This document shows, piece after piece, positions 37,706-47,981 of a stretch of DNA of 64,000 nucleotides. Origin of the DNA: Tenacibaculum sp. 190130A14a (GTDB lineage Bacteria; Bacteroidota; Bacteroidia; Flavobacteriales; Flavobacteriaceae); NCBI RefSeq assembly GCF_964048965.1, contig NZ_OZ040189.1, forward strand, positions 2,728,001-2,792,000, read 5' to 3'. The first letter of the stretch is position 1; the number at the start of each line of letters is the position of its first letter. The notes under the pieces are model-generated. The model was not told where the DNA came from. It did not search any database and worked only from the letters and a program-made list of their open reading frames with translations. The position numbers and the translations under genes are program-made.

Positions 37706-38710
37706 CTATTTAAAAAATAATTTTGGAAATTGTTTCTGTGGATCTCTATTTAGTAAGCGAATGTAAAAAGTAGATTTTAAAAAAGCCAATCCATATCCAA
37801 AAAATTGAATAAATACTGCATAAACAGATAAAAAACCTACTTTAATACTCTTATTTAATAAAGTTGAATGTACCAATAATAATATTAAATACCCCACTAA
37901 TGGAATTAAAACTATAGGGGAGTATACTATTCCTCCAAGAATAGACATTAAAGTAAAAAACACAAAAACGCTTGGTAGCCAAAATGTAATTTTAGCTGTA
38001 GTTGGGTGCCATTTTGTTAATATAGGTCTTACCATACCAAACTTTTTTACTTGTGTATGAAATTTTTTCCAAGAAATTCTTCTTTTATGATATACATACG
38101 CATCTGGTAAAAAACCTGTTGTAAATCCTTTATTTACTATTCTTTGAGACAAATCTGGGTCTTCTCCTGGATGAATCTTAGAAAAACCTTGAGTAGCTTC
38201 AAAAGCTTCTTTTGAAATTCCCATATTAAAACTTCTAGGTTCAAATTTTTGCACCTTAACCTTCCCTCCTCTTATACCCCCAGTAGTAAAAAAAGAAGTC
38301 ATGGTATAATTAATTGCTTTTTGTAAATCTGTAAAACTATCATGAGCAGCATCAGCTCCTCCAAAACAGTCTACATAACTTTTACTTAAAAAAGTGTAAA
38401 TCGTTGATAAATAATGACTTGGTAGTATTACATCCGAATCTAGCACAATAAAATAATTACCAGCAGCTCTTTTCATTCCATAGTTTCTAGAATCTCCTGG
38501 TCCACTATTTTCTTTATAAAAATAGGTAATGTTTATCTCTGAATTATATTTCTCTATTATTTTCTCAGATGATTCTGTCGACCCATCTTCAATAATAACC
38601 ACTTCATAATCTTTTTGAAAGTCTTGTTTAGTTAAACTTTCTAAAAGTTCATCAATTTCATCTGGTCTATTATAAACCGGAATTATCAGAGATAATTTTA
38701 CTTGATTCAT
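37706..38710 (-). CDS. Family 2 glycosyltransferase with C-terminal membrane segments
   Basis: 334 residues. [18 protein letters not shown] at the start, [11 protein letters not shown], and the DSDV acidic motif define the GT-A fold. Two or three membrane segments (about 245-315) hold it at the inner membrane. Its start overlaps the DUF3050 stop by 4 nt and its stop touches the UXS start. The three genes look like one operon for a surface glycan; the acceptor is unknown. Confidence 0.87.
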   Translation of the reverse strand: MNQVKLSLIIPVYNRPDEIDELLESLTKQDFQKDYEVVIIEDGSTESSEKIIEKYNSEINITYFYKENSGPGDSRNYGMKRAAGNYFIVLDSDVILPSHYLSTIYTFLSKSYVDCFGGADAAHDSFTDLQKAINYTMTSFFTTGGIRGGKVKVQKFEPRSFNMGISKEAFEATQGFSKIHPGEDPDLSQRIVNKGFTTGFLPDAYVYHKRRISWKKFHTQVKKFGMVRPILTKWHPTTAKITFWLPSVFVFFTLMSILGGIVYSPIVLIPLVGYLILLLVHSTLLNKSIKVGFLSVYAVFIQFFGYGLAFLKSTFYIRLLNRDPQKQFPKLFFK

Positions 38711-39486
38711 ACTAAAACTGCTGTATTAATTTCTTTGGTAATACCATTCCAAAGATTAACTCTCTTCTTTAAAGACTCTTTTGCATAAAATAATACATCA
38801 TCCCATTTTTGCTGATCATCACCGCATAACTCTTCTATCATTTGCAATGATAATGGTCCATGCTCATCCCCATCTAGCTCAATATGCCTCTTTAAATAGT
38901 AGGTTAACTTCCCATAATCAATATTATTCTCTTCTTCTGTATTTTTAACTATTTCTAAAAACATATCTGGTATCAAATCCTCTCTACCAAACGTAAAACA
39001 AGAAGCGATAATATGTGGTTGCTGAGTTTGTATTACCTCAAATGTAAAAGATACAAATTCCTCCACCTCTTTACTTACGATGTTATTTTGCAAAGCATCA
39101 ACTATCGATTTTCCATCATAAATATCTGAAATAAAGTTCGAAATATGTTCAATGCTTGCTCCTGTTTGTTTCATAGCATCTATATACATTTCAAAGTGAC
39201 TTTTAGGTTCTCCTAACTCATTCACATCTGTTTCTTCTCCTAAAACTATCTCATTTATAAATCTTGCTGTTTTTGCATTTGGAGTAGGAATCCAGGGTAA
39301 TGTAACACATGTTAAGCTTTGCTGTAATGACTTTAAAAGCGACATAAAATCCCAAACTGCAAAGACATGCGATTCCATGAAAACCTTAACATCCTTTATG
39401 CTATTTAACGCATTGTATAATTGATGTTCTCTTAACTCTTTTCTTAAAGCTTCTAACTCGTTTTCTACAAAAGAAATTCTATTCAT
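38707..39486 (-). CDS. DUF3050 protein, haem-oxygenase-like fold
   Basis: 259 residues. [23 protein letters not shown] is the DUF3050 signature, and the all-helical protein has scattered His and Glu ([35 protein letters not shown]) that could bind two metals, as in the haem-oxygenase-like oxidase superfamily. No activity is assigned to this family that I know of. It overlaps the GT2 gene by 4 nt, so it is made with the glycan enzymes. Confidence 0.82.
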   Translation of the reverse strand: MNRISFVENELEALRKELREHQLYNALNSIKDVKVFMESHVFAVWDFMSLLKSLQQSLTCVTLPWIPTPNAKTARFINEIVLGEETDVNELGEPKSHFEMYIDAMKQTGASIEHISNFISDIYDGKSIVDALQNNIVSKEVEEFVSFTFEVIQTQQPHIIASCFTFGREDLIPDMFLEIVKNTEEENNIDYGKLTYYLKRHIELDGDEHGPLSLQMIEELCGDDQQKWDDVLFYAKESLKKRVNLWNGITKEINTAVLV

Positions 39487-39500
39487 AAATATCTATCAAT

Positions 39501-39530
39501 AAAAAATGCAAATCTAACGATTTGCATTTT
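39501..39530 (-). terminator. Terminator after fabI
   Basis: A 12-bp perfect stem (39503-39514 with 39519-39530) and a 4-nt loop, with a U run on the minus transcript. Confidence 0.85.
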
Positions 39531-39552
39531 GATTATCTTACTTTATAACTCA

Positions 39553-40365
39553 TTACTCTTCAGTAAATCTTTCCATTACTGCATCACTTACTCCCATATT
39601 AGAGAACCCTCCGTCATGGAATAAGTTTTGTAAAGTTACTTTCTTTGTCAAATCAGAGAATAATGAAATTGTATAATCCGCACATTCTAATGCTGTAGCA
39701 TTTCCTAATGGAGACATTTTTTCTGCATAAGAAATAAATCCATCAAAACCTTTAACCCCTTGACCTGCTGTTGTAGGTGTTGGAGATTGAGAAATTGTAT
39801 TTACACGTACTTTATGGTCTCTTCCGAAGAAATATCCAAAACTACGAGCAATAGACTCTAAATAAGCCTTATTATCTGCCATATCGTTATAATCTGGAAA
39901 TACTCTTTGTGCAGCCATATAAGTTAAGGCTACAATACTTCCCCATTCATTCATTGCTTGTTTGTTATATAAAACATTCATCGTTTTATGAAAAGAAACA
40001 GCAGAAACATCCCATCCTTTTGTTGTAAAGTCGTATTTAGAATCTGTGTAATGACGTCCTTTACGTACATTAACTGACATACCGATAGAGTGTAAAACAA
40101 AATCAATTTTACCTCCTAATATCTCCATAGACTTTTCTACTAAGTTTGTTAAGTCGTCCATTGAAGTTGCATCGGCAGGAATAATCTCAGAATTAGTTTT
40201 AGCTGCTAACTCCTTAATTTGCCCCATACGCATAGCTATTGGAGCGTTCGTTAACACAAACTCTGCTCCTTCTTCATGAGCACGTTCAGCTACTTTCCAA
40301 GCGATAGAATTTTCATCTAAAGCTCCAAAAATAATTCCTTTTTTTCCTTTTAATAAATTATACAT
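39553..40365 (-). CDS. fabI: Enoyl-[acyl-carrier-protein] reductase
   Basis: 270 residues. The Tyr-x6-Lys pair YNDMADNK of FabI is present, as are LLKGKKGIIFGALDENSIAWKVAE at the NAD site and SQSPTPTTAGQGVKGF where triclosan-type inhibitors bind. It reduces the enoyl double bond in the last step of each fatty-acid elongation cycle. It has its own promoter box and terminator. Confidence 0.94.
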   Translation of the reverse strand: MYNLLKGKKGIIFGALDENSIAWKVAERAHEEGAEFVLTNAPIAMRMGQIKELAAKTNSEIIPADATSMDDLTNLVEKSMEILGGKIDFVLHSIGMSVNVRKGRHYTDSKYDFTTKGWDVSAVSFHKTMNVLYNKQAMNEWGSIVALTYMAAQRVFPDYNDMADNKAYLESIARSFGYFFGRDHKVRVNTISQSPTPTTAGQGVKGFDGFISYAEKMSPLGNATALECADYTISLFSDLTKKVTLQNLFHDGGFSNMGVSDAVMERFTEE

Positions 40366-40396
40366 ACTGTTTGTTTTAGTCTTTAGTTTTGTTAAG

Positions 40397-40404
40397 CAAA
40401 TATA
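40397..40404 (-). promoter_or_regulatory. -7 box TATATTTG, fabI promoter
   Basis: Complement of CAAATATA, an exact consensus match 31 nt before the fabI start, in the 41-bp gap after recN. Confidence 0.65.
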
Positions 40405-40406
40405 GT

Positions 40407-42059
40407 TTAATTTAATAATTCTTTTGCATGAGTTAAAGCACTTTCAGAGAAGTCTTTTCCACTTAGCATTTCTGCTATTTCTTCTACTCTTTCTTGTGTT
40501 GAAAGTAATTTTAAATTAGACTCTGTTATTCCTTCTACTTCAGATTTATATACTTTGTAGTGTTGAACACCTTTGGCTGCAATTTGTGGTAAATGCGTAA
40601 TAGTTATTACTTGCATATGACTACTCATTTGTTGCATAATTGCAGCTATTTTATTTGAAACCTCTCCGGAAACTCCAGTGTCTATCTCATCAAAAATTAT
40701 GGTTGGAAGTTTACTATTTTCAGATAATATCTTTTTAATTGATAGCATAATTCTAGAAAGTTCTCCTCCAGAAGCTACTTTTTTCAGTTCTCCGAAATTC
40801 CCACCTTTATTTGCAGAAAATAAAAATGATAATTCATCCTTTCCATTTGAAAAATAGTTATCAGATAAGTTCACATCAATAGCAAATCTAGCATTCGGCA
40901 TTCCTAAATCTGCTAATAATACCTCTAATTCCTTTTTTAACTTTGGAATCACTTTATTCCTAGCACTTGAAATTGTTTGTGCCAGCGCGTCCAGCTTTTC
41001 AGCAACATGAGCAATCTCTTTTTCTTTATTAGCTATAATACTACCAGCATCTTCTACTTGAGCTACCTTATCTGCCAAAGATTCATGAATCTTTTGTAAC
41101 TCTTCAATAGAACTTACAAAATGTTTCTTTTGTAAATTATAAATCAATTGTAAACGATCATTCAGCTCTTCAATTTCTGAAGGATTGTATTCAATCAACT
41201 CATTTGCATTTTCTATTTCTTTTGCTACATCATCTAACTCAATTTTCAGGCTAGAAACTCGGTTACTTAACTCCTCGTATTCTTTAGAAAAGGAACTGAT
41301 TTTTTGCAAATTATTCTCTAGAGAGTACAACATCGTTTGAATACCAACTTCTTCATTGATTGTCTTTTCTAGTGCTTCAGATAAGTTTAACTTAATTTCC
41401 TCAACATTATTCAGCTTATCTAATTTCTCTTCTATACTTTTTTGTTCTCCAATCTGTAACTCAGCTTCTTCTAACTCTTTAAATAAATGCAAGTTATACT
41501 CATATTGTTGTTTCGCTTCTTCTTGAGAAAGCAATAACGTTTTTAATTCTTTCTGTAAGCCATTATACTTTTTCAAACCTCTTTTATAAGAAGCTATTTT
41601 TGTATGATTTCTTGCTAAAACATCAATAACATGAAATTGAAAATTAGTGTCTGACAACTCCATCGTTTGATGCTGTGAATGAATATCAAGTAACTTTGTT
41701 TTTAAAGATTGTAAAACGGATAATGTTACTGGAGTGTCATTTACAAATGCTCTTGATTTTCCTGAAGGAAGAATTTCTCTTCTAATGATAGTTTCATTCT
41801 CATAATCTACATCCAATTCATCAAATAATTCTTGAAGATTATAATCTGCTACAGAAAATTGTGCTTCTATTACACATTTTTTTTCTGTATTTTTTAAAGA
41901 AGATAAATCAGCTCTATTCCCAGTAACCAAACCTAAAGCTCCTAATAAAATAGATTTACCTGCTCCTGTTTCTCCTGTTATAATAGATAGTCCACTGCTT
42001 AAATCAATAGATAACTGATTGATTAATGCATAGTTTTGTATAGTTAAATGTGCTAACAA
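40407..42059 (-). CDS. recN: DNA repair protein RecN
   Basis: 550 residues, normal for RecN. The SMC-like parts are visible: Walker A GETGAGKS near residue 33, a long coiled-coil middle (about 155-365), the ABC signature ASGGELSRIML and Walker B IIFDEIDTGVSG. It helps repair double-strand breaks. The start codon is TTG (complement of 42057-42059), since no ATG or GTG lies nearby and MLAHLTIQNYALI aligns with the family's first residues. It is the last gene downstream of the DUF4835 gene but is set apart from it by a hairpin and a 250-bp gap. Confidence 0.92.
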   Translation of the reverse strand: MLAHLTIQNYALINQLSIDLSSGLSIITGETGAGKSILLGALGLVTGNRADLSSLKNTEKKCVIEAQFSVADYNLQELFDELDVDYENETIIRREILPSGKSRAFVNDTPVTLSVLQSLKTKLLDIHSQHQTMELSDTNFQFHVIDVLARNHTKIASYKRGLKKYNGLQKELKTLLLSQEEAKQQYEYNLHLFKELEEAELQIGEQKSIEEKLDKLNNVEEIKLNLSEALEKTINEEVGIQTMLYSLENNLQKISSFSKEYEELSNRVSSLKIELDDVAKEIENANELIEYNPSEIEELNDRLQLIYNLQKKHFVSSIEELQKIHESLADKVAQVEDAGSIIANKEKEIAHVAEKLDALAQTISSARNKVIPKLKKELEVLLADLGMPNARFAIDVNLSDNYFSNGKDELSFLFSANKGGNFGELKKVASGGELSRIMLSIKKILSENSKLPTIIFDEIDTGVSGEVSNKIAAIMQQMSSHMQVITITHLPQIAAKGVQHYKVYKSEVEGITESNLKLLSTQERVEEIAEMLSGKDFSESALTHAKELLN

Positions 42060-42247
42060 ATTTTACTCTTTAAAAAAGAATAAAAGTACGGATTTTTAAC
42101 AAACTAAAAAGAGAAGTTTTAAACTAAAACTATATCCATTCAGAGATAAATTAAAATAGGTGTTACTCAAATTTCACCTATCTTTAAACAAAGAAGATCA
42201 GCAAAAACTTCATATACTTTTGACCTTGATTACAGATTACTCTTCAA

Positions 42248-42284
42248 AAAAAATAACCTATTAAAAATTGAATTTAATAGGTTA
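42248..42284 (-). terminator. Terminator after the DUF4835 gene
   Basis: A 12-bp perfect stem (42254-42265 with 42273-42284) and a 7-nt loop. The A run at 42246-42253 becomes a U run on the minus transcript. The rest of the gap to recN holds only AT-rich sequence. Confidence 0.85.
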
Positions 42285-42310
42285 CTAATATTTTATTTAT
42301 GTATCAACGT

Positions 42311-43198
42311 TTAATTAATTCTCTTCCACTTGTCTGAGTAAGTTGGAGAAATATCTCTTAACGTTTGTACCATTTTTGCTTGATTACTAGTAGGTCGACC
42401 ATCTGAAAAAACATTTACAATTTCATCTGATTTTGCATCTAAAAATACACGAATCATGTAGTTACCAACGGTTATATTGAACATCTTATCCAAATCTATT
42501 ACCGCCTTTTCAATAGCTTGTTTTGCTTTATTTTCGTCTTCTGAAAAGTAATCAAATCCTTGTCTATGATAGTTATAATATATATTTCGTAAGGTCTCAA
42601 ATTTTGAAGATAACAAACCATCAATCAAAGCAAATCTATTTTGCTTTCCTACTTGGTTTTGCCAGTTTGTATCACCACTTTGTTGTGCCTGTAACATTAC
42701 GTTCTCCGCTTTTTTCAAATACTCTTGTCCTCCTTTTAATGCAAATGTATCTGCATCTACTCCTAAAATGGTGTACACATAAAAAACAATGGTAGATACT
42801 AAATTAGAATCAAATCTTGTGGGATTAAATAACAACGGATCAAACTCATTATATTCAAAATTAAATCCTGTATCATTGATATTTAAAAGAGGTGTTGCAT
42901 ATGAAGAACCATACACCGGTCTTGTCGATTGAATTTGCAAGCTTCCTAAAAACTGATTATTATTTTGTTCACTTACTATAATTGTAAATGCACAATTAAT
43001 ACGTTCTTGCGGTTTAAAATTTCTATTAGTCCATTTTGTTTGGTTTATAAACTCTGTCAACGCCTTTTGTAACGTTTGATAAACTTGCTTATTTGAACTT
43101 TGAACTTTATCAGCATTAATGGTTACCAAAGCATTTATTTCTTGCGCTTGAACAAACGAAGAAACAAGTAAGACTACTCCTAATAAAAACTTACGCAT
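42311..43198 (-). CDS. DUF4835 secreted protein
   Basis: 295 residues with a signal peptide ([19 protein letters not shown]). The DUF4835 sequence follows, beginning EINALVTINADKVQSSNKQVYQTLQKALTEFINQTKW. Its conserved place downstream of coaBC and near bamD suggests an envelope function, but none is known. Its start overlaps the coaBC stop by 8 nt, so translation is coupled. Confidence 0.88.
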   Translation of the reverse strand: MRKFLLGVVLLVSSFVQAQEINALVTINADKVQSSNKQVYQTLQKALTEFINQTKWTNRNFKPQERINCAFTIIVSEQNNNQFLGSLQIQSTRPVYGSSYATPLLNINDTGFNFEYNEFDPLLFNPTRFDSNLVSTIVFYVYTILGVDADTFALKGGQEYLKKAENVMLQAQQSGDTNWQNQVGKQNRFALIDGLLSSKFETLRNIYYNYHRQGFDYFSEDENKAKQAIEKAVIDLDKMFNITVGNYMIRVFLDAKSDEIVNVFSDGRPTSNQAKMVQTLRDISPTYSDKWKRIN

Positions 43199-44402
43199 TT
43201 AATTTTTGAATGATTTCGTTAATTATATCTTTAGATACTTCTTTTTTAGATTTTAACGCAAATTCTTTTTTGCTAAAATCTACATCAATAATAGTGATTT
43301 TATTTGTATCTGTTGCAAAACCTGCTCCCTTATCTCTTAAGGAATTTAGAACTATCATATCTAAATTCTTTCGTTTGATTTTACTTTTCGCATTCTCTTC
43401 TTCGTTATTTGTTTCTAAAGCAAAACCAACTAGTAATTGGTTTTTCTTAATTTCACCTAACGATTTTAGAATGTCTTGGGTAGGTTCTAACTCTATACTT
43501 AACGCTGCTTCTTTCTTTTTTATTTTTTGAGAAGCTACATTTTTTGGTCTGTAATCGGCAACTGCAGCAGAAAGTATAGCTACATCAACATCATTATAGT
43601 ATTTATGACAAGCTTCATACATTTCTTGCGCCGATTTTACATCTATTCTTTTAATAAAAGAATGTTTTACTGATTGGTGAGATGGTCCTGAAACTAAAAA
43701 TACCTCAGCTCCTAAATTTGCAGCTGTTTTGGCTATTTCAAAGCCCATTTTTCCAGAAGAATGGTTACCAATAAATCTTACTGGATCTATTGCTTCATAT
43801 GTAGGTCCAGCTGTTATTAATACCTTTTTACCTCTTAAGGGTAACTTTGATACTATATCTTTTTCAATAAAATCTATAATATCTTCTGGTTCAGCCATTC
43901 TTCCTTCACCAACCAAACCACTCGCTAGTTCGCCAGAAGTAGAAGGAATCATTATGTTTCCAAAACTTTGAAGTTTATCAAAACTTGTTTTTGTTGAAGG
44001 ATGCTTATACATATCTAAATCCATTGCAGGAGCAAAATATACTGGACATTTTGCCGATAAATACGTTGCTAATAATAAATTATTGCAAGTACCATTGGTC
44101 ATTTTAGATAAGGTATTAGCAGTTGCTGGGGCAATAATCATTAGATCTGCCCATAATCCTAATTCAACATGATTATTCCAAAGCTCATTTTCGTCTTCAG
44201 AATCATAAAAAGTTGAATTAACTGGATTTTTAGATAAGGTAGATAAAGTAAGTGGTGTTACAAAATCTTTAGACGCAGGAGTCATTACTACTTTGACTTC
44301 TGCGCCTGATTTTATAAATAAACGGACTAAATTTGCTGTTTTATATGCTGCAATTCCCGCAGTTACTCCTAATAAAACTTTTTTCCCGTTAAGTACAGAC
44401 AT
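43191..44402 (-). CDS. coaBC: Bifunctional phosphopantothenoylcysteine decarboxylase / phosphopantothenate-cysteine ligase
   Basis: 403 residues. The CoaC flavoprotein domain covers about 1-180 ([41 protein letters not shown]), and the CoaB ligase domain about 185-403 ([47 protein letters not shown]). The protein carries out two successive steps of coenzyme A synthesis in the cytosol. It follows rpoZ after 2 nt. Confidence 0.96.
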   Translation of the reverse strand: MSVLNGKKVLLGVTAGIAAYKTANLVRLFIKSGAEVKVVMTPASKDFVTPLTLSTLSKNPVNSTFYDSEDENELWNNHVELGLWADLMIIAPATANTLSKMTNGTCNNLLLATYLSAKCPVYFAPAMDLDMYKHPSTKTSFDKLQSFGNIMIPSTSGELASGLVGEGRMAEPEDIIDFIEKDIVSKLPLRGKKVLITAGPTYEAIDPVRFIGNHSSGKMGFEIAKTAANLGAEVFLVSGPSHQSVKHSFIKRIDVKSAQEMYEACHKYYNDVDVAILSAAVADYRPKNVASQKIKKKEAALSIELEPTQDILKSLGEIKKNQLLVGFALETNNEEENAKSKIKRKNLDMIVLNSLRDKGAGFATDTNKITIIDVDFSKKEFALKSKKEVSKDIINEIIQKLNA

Positions 44403-44404
44403 TC

Positions 44405-44728
44405 TTACTTCTTGTCTGAATTTCTAAAATAAATTTTCTCTTCTAACCACTCTTCCACTGCAATTGCATGTGGCTTAGGTAAGCGTTCGTAGAATTTTGA
44501 AACTTCTATTTGCTCTTTGTTTTCAAATACTTCTTCTAAGCTATCGTTATACGTAGCAAACTCATCTAATTTATCTATTAATTCTTTCTTAAGATCAGAA
44601 TTAATTTGTGTAGCTCTTTTCGCTATAATCGAAATAGCTTCATAGATGTTGTCTGTAGGAGTTTCTATTACCTCTTTGTTGTAAGTTACTGTAGATACAG
44701 GTGCCTTCGTTTCTTTATAATCCATCAC
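44405..44728 (-). CDS. rpoZ: RNA polymerase omega-subunit-like protein
   Basis: 107 residues. The RpoZ core is visible in TDNIYEAISIIAKRATQINSDLKKELIDKLDEFA, longer than the classical omega by an acidic C-terminal part (KPHAIAVEEWLEEKIYFRN). This long form is typical in Bacteroidota between bamD and coaBC. It stabilises the beta' subunit of RNA polymerase. The start abuts the bamD stop. Confidence 0.9.
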   Translation of the reverse strand: MMDYKETKAPVSTVTYNKEVIETPTDNIYEAISIIAKRATQINSDLKKELIDKLDEFATYNDSLEEVFENKEQIEVSKFYERLPKPHAIAVEEWLEEKIYFRNSDKK

Positions 44729-45550
44729 TTAACTTTTAACTAATTGTTCTTGTTCCTTTTGTAATGCTGTTAGCATCTTATTAGAATCTTCCATGAATTT
44801 AGACTCAGGAAAATTTCTTTTTAATTTATCGTAAGCTTTAATTGCTTCTTTAATTCTTTCTGCCTTTCTTCTTTCTGTACTCTTCAATACAAAATCGTGC
44901 GCAGCCTTTAATCTGTAATACAAGGCTTCTTCCTTAAAAGAAGTTCCTAAATAATCAGATAATAAATTATCGAACGCTACAATTGCCGCTCTATAATTTC
45001 TTGGATAAGTTTCTGCTGTTCTGTAATAAGTTTTAGCTATTTCAAAAGCTTTTTTCTCTAACTTATATCTTAATTCAGCATAATACTTATTTGCTTCGTC
45101 TATCTTATCAGAATTTGGATAAGCGTCTATAAATGCTTGAAACTTTTCTAACGCTTTATTAGTATCTGTTGGATCTAAACTAAATCTTGGTGCTGCTTTG
45201 TAATATCCTAATGCTGATAAAAATGCAGCTTCCTCACTCTTAGAACTTTTAGGATAGTTCTTAGAAAAACGCTCAAAATAATATCCTGCTAAGCTGTAGT
45301 TTTTCACATTAAAATTAGACTGTGCCACCATGTATTGAATACGCTCCATTTGTGGTTTTCCTCTGTAAGAAGGAACTATTTTTTCAAACAAACGAATGGC
45401 TTTATTGTACTTTTGAGCTTCGTACATCTTCGTAGCCATTTTATATTGCTCTTCTACTGTTCCTTTATTCAATACTTTTTGATATTCTCCACAAGAAGTT
45501 AACAATAAAGTAACTACTAATAAATACGCTAAATTTTTAATTTTTTGCAT
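44729..45550 (-). CDS. bamD: Outer membrane protein assembly lipoprotein BamD
   Basis: 273 residues. The lipobox LLLTSCGEYQ marks lipid attachment. Five tetratricopeptide-like repeats follow, for instance YEAQKYNKAIRLFEKIVPSYRGKP and KALEKFQAFIDAYPNSDKIDEA. BamD is the essential partner of BamA in inserting outer-membrane barrels. It leads the bamD-rpoZ-coaBC-DUF4835 set. A TAnnTTTG box lies only 4 nt before its ATG. Confidence 0.95.
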   Translation of the reverse strand: MQKIKNLAYLLVVTLLLTSCGEYQKVLNKGTVEEQYKMATKMYEAQKYNKAIRLFEKIVPSYRGKPQMERIQYMVAQSNFNVKNYSLAGYYFERFSKNYPKSSKSEEAAFLSALGYYKAAPRFSLDPTDTNKALEKFQAFIDAYPNSDKIDEANKYYAELRYKLEKKAFEIAKTYYRTAETYPRNYRAAIVAFDNLLSDYLGTSFKEEALYYRLKAAHDFVLKSTERRKAERIKEAIKAYDKLKRNFPESKFMEDSNKMLTALQKEQEQLVKS

Positions 45551-45554
45551 TCGG

Positions 45555-45562
45555 CAAAATTA
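45555..45562 (-). promoter_or_regulatory. -7 box TAATTTTG, 4 nt before bamD ATG
   Basis: Complement of CAAAATTA, an exact consensus match. CCGA is all that lies between it and the start codon, so the transcript should be leaderless or nearly so. Confidence 0.65.
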
Positions 45563-45677
45563 ATGATTAATTATGGATTATTAAAACGATTTTTTACACT
45601 TCAAATTGTGTACCGCAATAAACTATAATTTATGTTAGTAAAAAGGTAAAGAAACCCTAAATGTTTGTTAATCTTAA

Positions 45678-46196
45678 TTATTGAGGTGCTTCTCCTCCAG
45701 CATCTGCTCCTACCAGTTGCTTTACATCATTATCAAACAAATATAAACCTCCCTTATCATCTCCAATCAAATTGATCTTATCTAGGATGTTTCGTGCTAA
45801 CGCTTCCTCTTCTATCTGCTCAGAAACATACCATTGTAAAAAGTTATGCGTAGCATAATCTCTTTCTTCTAATGTTATATGAACTAAATCGTTAATTGAT
45901 TGAGACACCATTACTTCATGATCAAACAATTCTTGAAACATATCTTTAAACGATCCAAACTCAGTTGGAGGTGCTGCTAATTCAGAGATCTTAGCGTGTC
46001 CTCCTCTTTCATTTACAAACTTTACCAATTTCAACATATGCATACGTTCTTCATCTGAGTGTGCATACATAAATTGAGCTACTCCTTCAAAACCTTGAGT
46101 TTCTGCCCAACAAGCCATTGATAAATATACTTGAGATGACTCGGCTTCTAATTTAATTTGTTTATTTAATGCGTCTTCTATTTTCTTTGATAACAT
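45678..46196 (-). CDS. Ferritin
   Basis: 172 residues, a four-helix bundle. The ferroxidase ligands are in place: Glu17 in KLEAESSQ, Glu50 and His53 in DEERMHM, and the later Glu94 and Gln127-region residues. The end GGEAPQ is unusual but harmless. It oxidises and stores iron in a 24-mer shell. No clear -7 consensus precedes it; GATATTTG upstream is one base off. Confidence 0.94.
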   Translation of the reverse strand: MLSKKIEDALNKQIKLEAESSQVYLSMACWAETQGFEGVAQFMYAHSDEERMHMLKLVKFVNERGGHAKISELAAPPTEFGSFKDMFQELFDHEVMVSQSINDLVHITLEERDYATHNFLQWYVSEQIEEEALARNILDKINLIGDDKGGLYLFDNDVKQLVGADAGGEAPQ

Positions 46197-46564
46197 AATT
46201 GCTTCTAATTTTGAAATACAAATATCTTAAAAAAAGCGCAAAAGAAGATTTATTATCAATTAGAAATATAAAAGATTTCACGCAACTAAGCACTCTCATT
46301 TAATAACTAATATTAGGATAACATTTTTAAAAACCATGAACCTAAAGGTAATTGTAGTAACATCAATTGTTAAACTTCCAACTATTCTACGTATCCCTAA
46401 CATTAATAGTAGTTGTTTTTCAATTGAATTAATTAGCAAACTGTTCAAGTAATATTTAAACAGTTATTTTATTAAATCTTAGCAGATTGTCATCTTATAT
46501 ATAAGATGCAAAAAAGACCATAGTGTACACTATGGTCTTTTATTTATGTTTCGGTGTAGTCTTT
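46197..46564. other. 368-bp intergenic stretch before dapA operon end
   Basis: Between the ferritin start and the dapA stop. It holds the dapA terminator palindrome (46512-46541) and otherwise AT-rich sequence. A 38-codon plus-strand frame (46336-46452) is there without promoter, family or terminator and is not annotated as a gene. Confidence 0.6.
46512..46541 (-). terminator. 30-nt perfect palindrome, dapA terminator
   Basis: Bases 46512-46526 are the exact reverse complement of 46527-46541. The A run on the left gives a U run on the dapA transcript. Confidence 0.85.
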
Positions 46565-47440
46565 TTATAAATTATCTAAAAAGTCACCAATTTTTCCCTG
46601 TAATTCTTTACTCGCTACTACTAATGGCAAACGAACATTATCAGAAGTAATGTTCAATTTCTTTAAAACGGCTTTTATTCCTGCGGGATTATTCTCTTCG
46701 AAAATATAATCTACAATATCCATTAATTCAAAATGAATATTAAATGCCTCTTTGTTCTTTCCTTCTAAACCTAGTTGAATCATTTGAGAAAACTCTTTAG
46801 GTAAACCCTGTCCTATTACTGAAATAACTCCCGCTCCTCCAGCTAAGACAATTCCTAAAGCTAAATCATCATCACCTGAAATAATTAGAAAATCTTCTGG
46901 TTTATCTTTTAATAAACTATAGTATTGTTGCTGATTGTTTCCTGCTTCTTTGACTCCGATTACGTTATCAAAGTCTTTTGCTAAACGTAAAGTTGTAGCA
47001 GGTTCCATATTTTTCGCCGTTCTCCCTGGAACATTATATAAAATAACTGGTTTAGGGCTTGCTTCTGCTACCGCTTTAAAGTGTTGATAAAACCCTTCTT
47101 GTGTAGGTTTACTGTAATATGGTGCTACAGATAATATTGCATCTATTTCAGTTAAATCTAACGTTTGTAGCTCTTCAACTACAGTTTGTGTATTGTTACC
47201 TCCAACACCTAAAACAAGTGGTAAACGTTTCTTGTTTACGGCTGCAACAACTTTTATAATTTCTGTTTTCTCTTCTTTTGTGATAGTTGCACTTTCACCG
47301 GTGGTTCCATTAATTACTAAATAATTAGTTCCGTTTTCTATGTTATAGGTTACTAATCTTTCTAACGCATCGTAATCGACACTTAAATCTTCTTTAAATG
47401 GAGTTACCAATGCTACACCAAGTCCATAAAACTGTTGCAT
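46565..47440 (-). CDS. dapA: 4-hydroxy-tetrahydrodipicolinate synthase
   Basis: 291 residues, a TIM barrel. The signatures [15 protein letters not shown] and [13 protein letters not shown] are present, as is the Schiff-base Lys in VIGVKEAG. It condenses pyruvate with aspartate semialdehyde, the first step to lysine and meso-diaminopimelate. The end of the DUF6913 gene overlaps its start by one base. dapF lies about 11 kb away in this window. Confidence 0.97.
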   Translation of the reverse strand: MQQFYGLGVALVTPFKEDLSVDYDALERLVTYNIENGTNYLVINGTTGESATITKEEKTEIIKVVAAVNKKRLPLVLGVGGNNTQTVVEELQTLDLTEIDAILSVAPYYSKPTQEGFYQHFKAVAEASPKPVILYNVPGRTAKNMEPATTLRLAKDFDNVIGVKEAGNNQQQYYSLLKDKPEDFLIISGDDDLALGIVLAGGAGVISVIGQGLPKEFSQMIQLGLEGKNKEAFNIHFELMDIVDYIFEENNPAGIKAVLKKLNITSDNVRLPLVVASKELQGKIGDFLDNL

Positions 47441-47952
47441 TATATTTTATTTAATATGGTTAAATACTTTTTTAATTCTTGATTCAAAATTGCCTCATTA
47501 AAAGCTTCATCAGATACTACAATATCAAACAATCTATCATCGATATTTGCAAACCCAGCCTTTAATTTTGCTTGCGATAACAAAGTTACCATATTTGTAA
47601 AAATATTAGACGATTTAGTGTAGTTAATCAGTAAATCATATTCATTTTTAACGAAGTTTTTTAGATTGTCTGATTTTAAACTTGCTTTGAATCCAAAATC
47701 ATTCTCTGTAAAGAATTCTGGAGATTCCTCTTGTTTTTTAGAATATTCTCTAAGTGTAAAAACAGTTATTTGTTCCTTTGTAAAAGGAAGCTTATTTGTT
47801 AAGTTAGCTAATACAATGTTTATAAGTGATTCATTATCTAATACAATAGCTACTTTCTTAATTTTATTAGAATCTTGACGTTTACTTATTGACTTTCGAA
47901 CTAGTTTGTCAAACGCCTTTTGAATAGATTTTTGTTTAAATTTGGATATCAT
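47440..47952 (-). CDS. DUF6913 protein
   Basis: 170 residues, soluble. A basic N-terminus ([19 protein letters not shown]) precedes an alpha-beta body with [26 protein letters not shown] and [29 protein letters not shown]. It matches a protein group that often sits directly before dapA in Flavobacteriia. No activity is known. It overlaps dapA by one base. Confidence 0.75.
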   Translation of the reverse strand: MISKFKQKSIQKAFDKLVRKSISKRQDSNKIKKVAIVLDNESLINIVLANLTNKLPFTKEQITVFTLREYSKKQEESPEFFTENDFGFKASLKSDNLKNFVKNEYDLLINYTKSSNIFTNMVTLLSQAKLKAGFANIDDRLFDIVVSDEAFNEAILNQELKKYLTILNKI

Positions 47953-47981
47953 TGTAAAAAATTGCGGACGCTAAAAATACA

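Noticed and set aside
46336..46452. 38-codon plus-strand frame in the gap between ferritin and dapA
   Set aside because: No promoter box, no recognisable family, no terminator in its direction; AT-rich chance frame is more likely.
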